NCBI GenBank assembly: GCA_030656215.1
Contig: JAUSOD010000020.1
Location: 1-49,000, forward strand
DNA from: Azoarcus sp.
GTDB taxonomy: Bacteria; Pseudomonadota; Gammaproteobacteria; Burkholderiales; Rhodocyclaceae
Length of the DNA stretch: 49,000 nt
Direction of reading: 5' to 3'
Part shown: positions 45,812 to 49,000 of the stretch, piece by piece
How positions within the stretch are numbered: position 1 is the stretch's first letter
Layout: each line of letters starts with the position of its first letter
Position numbers and translations under genes: made by a program
Notes under the pieces: model-generated
The model's input: only the letters and a program-made list of their open reading frames with translations
Told to the model about the DNA's origin: nothing
Databases searched by the model: none

Positions 45812-47158
45812 TCAGCCCAGCTGTGCAACCCGGGTGCGAGGTGCCGGCGGATTGTCATCGAAATAACGACGGATTCCGCGCAGGATGGCGTCTGCCATCT
45901 TCTCCTGATAGGCGTTGTCGTTGAGTCGGCGCTCTTCTTCAGGGTTGCTGATGAATGCCGTCTCAACCAGGATTGAAGGGATATCGGGTGCCTTCAGCAC
46001 GGCAAACCCGGCTTGTTCTACGTGGGGCTTGTGCAAGGTGTTGATGTCGCCGAGTTCGGCCAGGACTGCCTTGCCGAGCTTGAGGCTGTCATTGATCGTG
46101 GCCGATTGCGAAAGGTCGAGCAGCGTGCGGGCGAGGTGGCCCTCCTGACGGGCGAGGTTCACGCCACCGATCAGGTCGGCGTTGTTTTCCTTCTGTGCGA
46201 GCCAGCGAGCGGCAGTGCTTGAGGCGCCACTCTCCGAAAGCACGAAAACGGAACTTCCGCGTGCCTCGGGGCGTACAAACGCATCCGCATGAATGGAGAC
46301 GAACAGGTCTGCCTGCACCCGTCTTGCTCGGGTCACACGCTGCGCCAGTGGCACGAAGTAGTCACCATCGCGCGTCAGTACCGCGCGCATGTTGGGCTCG
46401 GCGTCGATCTTCCTCTTCAAACGCTTCGCGATATTGAGCGTGACATTCTTCTCGTAGCTGCCGCCGCGTCCGATCGCGCCAGGGTCTTCGCCTCCATGGC
46501 CGGCATCCAGTACAACCGTAAACAAACGGTTTACCTTGGGGTTGTTTCTGCGATCCTGTCGCGCCACAGGCTCTTTTCTAGGAGCCGTATCCGGGGATGT
46601 CTGGGCGGCCGTTTCGGCCGCCTCGGTCTCCCCTGCTGCCGCATCCATGGGAGATGATTTCCGGATCAGGGCGAGAAGGGGATCAAGCGGAACTGAAGGG
46701 TACAGGTCCAGCACCAGCCGGTGGCCGTAGTCGCCAACCGGCGCAAGCGTGAACACCTGGGGAATGATCTCGCTCTTCAGGTCAACCACTACCCGCACCA
46801 CACCTGGCCGGTTCAACCCGGCCCTGATGCCGCGGATGTATGGATCGGACTCCAGGACCTTGCCCGGTAGTGTCTGCAGTACGCTGTTGAGTTCGATACC
46901 TTCGAGATCGACTACAAGCCGGTCGGGATCCTTCACCAGCATGTGGCTGAAGCTGAGCTGGCTGTTGCCCTCGAGTGTAATTCGCGTGTATTCCTCGGCC
47001 GGCCATACCCTGACTGCCAGCAGACTGCCCGCAGCCATGCCGACAGGGCTGACGATCAAGGCAAGCGAGGCCCCGGCAAACTTCAGCAAGGTTCTCCGAT
47101 TCAGTCCGGACGCTGCGCGGGGCTTGTCCTCAAACTGGTTAACAGTTGGCTTACGCAT
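45812..47158 (-). CDS. amiC: N-acetylmuramoyl-L-alanine amidase AmiC-type, Tat-exported
   Basis: A 448-residue periplasmic enzyme that cleaves the stem peptide from peptidoglycan and helps daughter cells separate. The N-terminus has a twin-arginine signal (LNRRTLLKF at about 19-27, then a hydrophobic stretch), then an AMIN domain (about 48-150), a Ser/Thr/Pro linker and the zinc amidase_3 domain (VLDAGHGGEDPGA, YEKNVTLNI, SIHADAF, VETAFISNPEEE). Its start lies 58 bp inside the end of tsaE, so the two are on one message. Confidence 0.95.
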   Translation of the reverse strand: MRKPTVNQFEDKPRAASGLNRRTLLKFAGASLALIVSPVGMAAGSLLAVRVWPAEEYTRITLEGNSQLSFSHMLVKDPDRLVVDLEGIELNSVLQTLPGKVLESDPYIRGIRAGLNRPGVVRVVVDLKSEIIPQVFTLAPVGDYGHRLVLDLYPSVPLDPLLALIRKSSPMDAAAGETEAAETAAQTSPDTAPRKEPVARQDRRNNPKVNRLFTVVLDAGHGGEDPGAIGRGGSYEKNVTLNIAKRLKRKIDAEPNMRAVLTRDGDYFVPLAQRVTRARRVQADLFVSIHADAFVRPEARGSSVFVLSESGASSTAARWLAQKENNADLIGGVNLARQEGHLARTLLDLSQSATINDSLKLGKAVLAELGDINTLHKPHVEQAGFAVLKAPDIPSILVETAFISNPEEERRLNDNAYQEKMADAILRGIRRYFDDNPPAPRTRVAQLG

Positions 47159-47628
47159 GTCCGCCCCTTTTCTGTTGTTCCCTGGATGCTTGCCTGCCGT
47201 CCGCAGCTGTCAGGATCAAGTTGAATGCGGAGGTCCGGCGCGACAAGATAAGGCGTGGCATGTTGTGGCCACTCCACGATGCACACTCCCGGCCCGGAAA
47301 AATACTCGTCCAACCCAGCATCCAGATACTCTTCAGGTGAATTCAGGCGATAAAAATCAAAGTGATATAAGTCTAATCTAGAAACTACATAAGGTTCAAT
47401 CAAGGTGTACGTCGGGCTCTTGACCTTGCCCTCGTGCCCGAGGGCGCGAAGAACCCCTCGGGTGAGCGTCGTCTTCCCGCTTCCAAGGTTGCCGAGCAAC
47501 CAGATCTTCAGTCCTGGCGCCAGCACGCTGGCCATGGCTGCGCCCAGGTCCAGCGTGTCCTGTTCGTCGTCCAGGTGCATCGACAAGGTGCAGTCGTTAT
47601 CATTTGCAGGGTGAGTAATATGGATCAT
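47101..47628 (-). CDS. tsaE: tRNA threonylcarbamoyladenosine biosynthesis ATPase
   Basis: A 175-residue P-loop protein needed, with TsaB, TsaC and TsaD, for the t6A modification of ANN-reading tRNAs. Walker A is GNLGSGKTT; SPTYTLIEPY, HFDFYRL and IVEWPQ are family blocks. ATG 47628 is preferred over 47634 since GAG lies at the right distance before it. The C-terminal 19 codons overlap amiC. Confidence 0.93.
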   Translation of the reverse strand: MIHITHPANDNDCTLSMHLDDEQDTLDLGAAMASVLAPGLKIWLLGNLGSGKTTLTRGVLRALGHEGKVKSPTYTLIEPYVVSRLDLYHFDFYRLNSPEEYLDAGLDEYFSGPGVCIVEWPQHATPYLVAPDLRIQLDPDSCGRQASIQGTTEKGRTCVSQLLTSLRTSPAQRPD

Positions 47629-47658
47629 GTGCATTTCTCGGCCGAAACGGAGGGCGCT

Positions 47659-48705
47659 GTGGATTGTTCCGCGCTGGCCGACGACATCAGGCAATGGGCC
47701 CGTGACCTCGGTTTTGGTGCGCTGAGTATTTCAGACGTGGATCTTGGGGATGCCGAGCCAGGGCTGGAGCGCTGGCTTGCGGCTGGGTTCCATGGCGAGA
47801 TGCATTATATGGCGCGCCACGGTCTGAAGCGGGCTCGGCCTGCCGAGTTGGTGCCAGGTACGATTCGGGTGATTTCGGTAAGAATGAACTACTGGCCGAA
47901 CGCCGAACCGGCAGGCGCGGTGCTGGCCGATCGTTCGTTGGCCTATGTGTCCCGCTACGCACTCGGTCGCGACTACCACAAGGTTCTTCGTGCCCGTTTG
48001 CAGAAGCTTGCCGATCGCATCGTTGCACGTGCGCCGTCGGCTCACCGGGTGTTTGTCGATTCGGCGCCGGTGCTTGAGGTCGAGCTTGGCGTAAAGGGGG
48101 GGCTCGGCTGGCGGGGAAAGCACACGCTGCTGATTGATCGTGCTGCGGGCTCCTATTTTTTCCTTGGCGAGATTTTCACCGACCTTCCGCTGCCAACTGA
48201 CCCTGGAGCGAGCGCTCATTGTGGGAGTTGTACCTCCTGCATGACGGCGTGTCCAACCGGGGCGATTGTGGCGCCCTATCGGGTCGACGCCAGGCGTTGC
48301 ATCTCTTATCTCACCATCGAGTTGGAGGGGGTGATTCCCGAGGACCTGCGTCCCTTGCTCGGTAATCGTATCTACGGCTGTGACGACTGCCAGCTTGTCT
48401 GTCCCTGGAACCGGTTTGCCCAGAGGTCGGTGGAGCGGGACTTCGAGGTCAGGCACGGGCTGGATTGTGCTTCTCTTGTCAGTCTGTTTGCGTGGTCGGA
48501 GGATGAGTTTCTCGCCCGTACTGCAGGCAGTCCCATTCATCGCATCGGCTACGAGCGCTGGATACGCAATATTGCCGTTGCGCTCGGCAACGCGGAGGGC
48601 GGCCCCGAAGTAATTGAAGCGCTCAGAGCGCGGGAGGAGGGTTCGTCCGCTGTGGTAAGGGAGCATGTGCAGTGGGCGCTTGCTCAGCACGTCCGCGGGG
48701 GGTGA
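47659..48705 (+). CDS. queG: epoxyqueuosine reductase
   Basis: A 348-residue iron-sulfur, cobalamin-using enzyme for the last step of queuosine synthesis in tRNA. Two cluster motifs are seen: CGSCTSCMTACPTG and CDDCQLVCPWN. GTG 47659 is chosen because GGAGG lies five bases before it and the family N-terminus follows; ATG 47620 is an alternative but would overlap the tsaE start. It is divergent from tsaE with 30 bp between starts. Confidence 0.93.
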   Translation: MDCSALADDIRQWARDLGFGALSISDVDLGDAEPGLERWLAAGFHGEMHYMARHGLKRARPAELVPGTIRVISVRMNYWPNAEPAGAVLADRSLAYVSRYALGRDYHKVLRARLQKLADRIVARAPSAHRVFVDSAPVLEVELGVKGGLGWRGKHTLLIDRAAGSYFFLGEIFTDLPLPTDPGASAHCGSCTSCMTACPTGAIVAPYRVDARRCISYLTIELEGVIPEDLRPLLGNRIYGCDDCQLVCPWNRFAQRSVERDFEVRHGLDCASLVSLFAWSEDEFLARTAGSPIHRIGYERWIRNIAVALGNAEGGPEVIEALRAREEGSSAVVREHVQWALAQHVRGG

Positions 48706-48723
48706 TCCTGTTGTTTTTTGGGG

Positions 48724-48761
48724 CGAGCTCTCCGAGCGAAAAACGGAGTGCTTCTTTTTTT
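48724..48761 (+). terminator. Rho-independent terminator after queG
   Basis: AGCTCTCCG and CGGAGTGCT pair in a 9-bp stem with one mismatch around a 9-base loop, followed by TCTTTTTTT, 20 bp after the queG stop. Confidence 0.8.
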
Positions 48762-48782
48762 GAAGTAATTGCTCATCTCCTG

Positions 48783-48810
48783 TTGACGAAGCTTCCTGGC
48801 TGTCTATAAT
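48783..48810 (+). promoter_or_regulatory. strong sigma70 promoter (distal), probable rRNA-type leader
   Basis: TTGACG (48783-48788) and a perfect TATAAT (48805-48810) are 16 bp apart, with a GC-rich discriminator (GCGCACC) after it, as in stringently controlled rRNA promoters. Confidence 0.7.
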
Positions 48811-49000
48811 GCGCACCTCTTCACCGCACAACGCAGTTCGGCTGCGGCGGTCAAGGCAGAAGCAAGCGGAGTTTGTAGTCGGGGAAGTGGTGGTTTCTGT
48901 GGTTTGGAGTTTCGGTGGTAGCGAAACAAATCGAACGACAGGGCTTGACGAGATAAGTTAAGTTGATCATAATCTCGCTTCTCTGCTGCAGGATGCGCAG
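48811..49000 (+). other. non-coding leader of an operon beyond the window
   Basis: No convincing reading frame is seen. The stretch holds a small hairpin (GCAGTTCGGCTGC), GT-rich sequence and the proximal promoter, then CTCGCTTCTCTGCTGC. Promoter strength and arrangement suggest the leader of an rRNA operon, but 16S sequence itself is not inside the window. Confidence 0.4.
48945..48973 (+). promoter_or_regulatory. strong sigma70 promoter (proximal)
   Basis: TTGACG (48945-48950) and CATAAT (48968-48973) are 17 bp apart, followed by CTCGCTTCTCTG. Second of two tandem promoters pointing out of the window. Confidence 0.65.

Overview
This 49 kb window is GC-rich chromosomal DNA of a Gram-negative bacterium. 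The gene orders xseB-ispA-dxs-folE2 and ribF-ileS-lspA-fkpB-ispH, the many signalling proteins and the general protein character suggest a betaproteobacterium of the Rhodocyclales (Thauera/Azoarcus/Aromatoleum-like). That placement is an inference from gene content; no database was searched. No prophage, insertion sequence with a transposase, CRISPR array or tRNA gene was seen. No gene-free stretch exceeds 300 bases; the longest is the right-hand end (48706-49000), which carries a terminator and two strong promoter-like sequences.

Layout. 1-4091 (-): the N-terminal 1363 residues of a very large CheB-CheR-PAS-GGDEF-EAL signalling protein that runs off the left edge. 4247-5740 (-): peptide deformylase and a heavy-metal CDF exporter with a fused metal-binding head. 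5934-9723: thioredoxin-like protein, RsgA, cytochrome c, M48 protease, oligoribonuclease and a 51-residue membrane peptide. 9731-13487 (-): glucose-6-phosphate isomerase, an ArnT-like membrane glycosyltransferase and ribosomal protein L31 with its own promoter and terminator. 13640-17040 (+): tRNA dihydrouridine synthase, a TrmB-like methyltransferase, a YecA-like SEC-C protein and two small YkgJ-type cysteine-cluster proteins. 17044-17188: a 145-bp element with 17-bp terminal inverted repeats that supplies the C-terminus of an Ap4A-phosphorylase-like protein. 18180-21890: S4 protein, a two-RCK potassium channel coupled to a small membrane protein, a YchJ-like protein and a DUF502-type membrane protein. 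22117-24714: aconitase B with a strong terminator.

24950-32115 is the most unusual part. A GAF-GAF-GGDEF-EAL protein with a degenerate GGDEF is followed by a cytochrome c, a small split-barrel-like protein, a split-barrel/GAF/winged-helix regulator, and an orphan pair of thiamine-diphosphate-dependent E1 alpha and beta subunits. The regions upstream of the cytochrome gene and upstream of the E1 genes carry the same array of three CTAAG-type half-sites at offsets 0, 22 and 33 bp, in opposite orientations, with 16 of 18 bases identical across the two adjacent half-sites. Direct repeats at 11-bp pitch are the classical binding mode of OmpR/PhoB-type winged helices, so the regulator encoded between the arrays is the obvious candidate. 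This looks like a compact, apparently undescribed regulon.

32202-48705: ICMT-like methyltransferase, DUF3014-like protein, the isoprenoid/folate operon xseB-ispA-dxs-folE2-LLM oxidoreductase (-), an orphan Rieske oxygenase (+), the operon ribF-ileS-lspA-fkpB-ispH (-), AmiC and TsaE (-), and epoxyqueuosine reductase QueG (+). The isoprenoid genes dxs, ispA and ispH act on one pathway (MEP route to farnesyl diphosphate). The last 220 bases look like the leader of a highly expressed operon, probably rRNA, starting just beyond the window.
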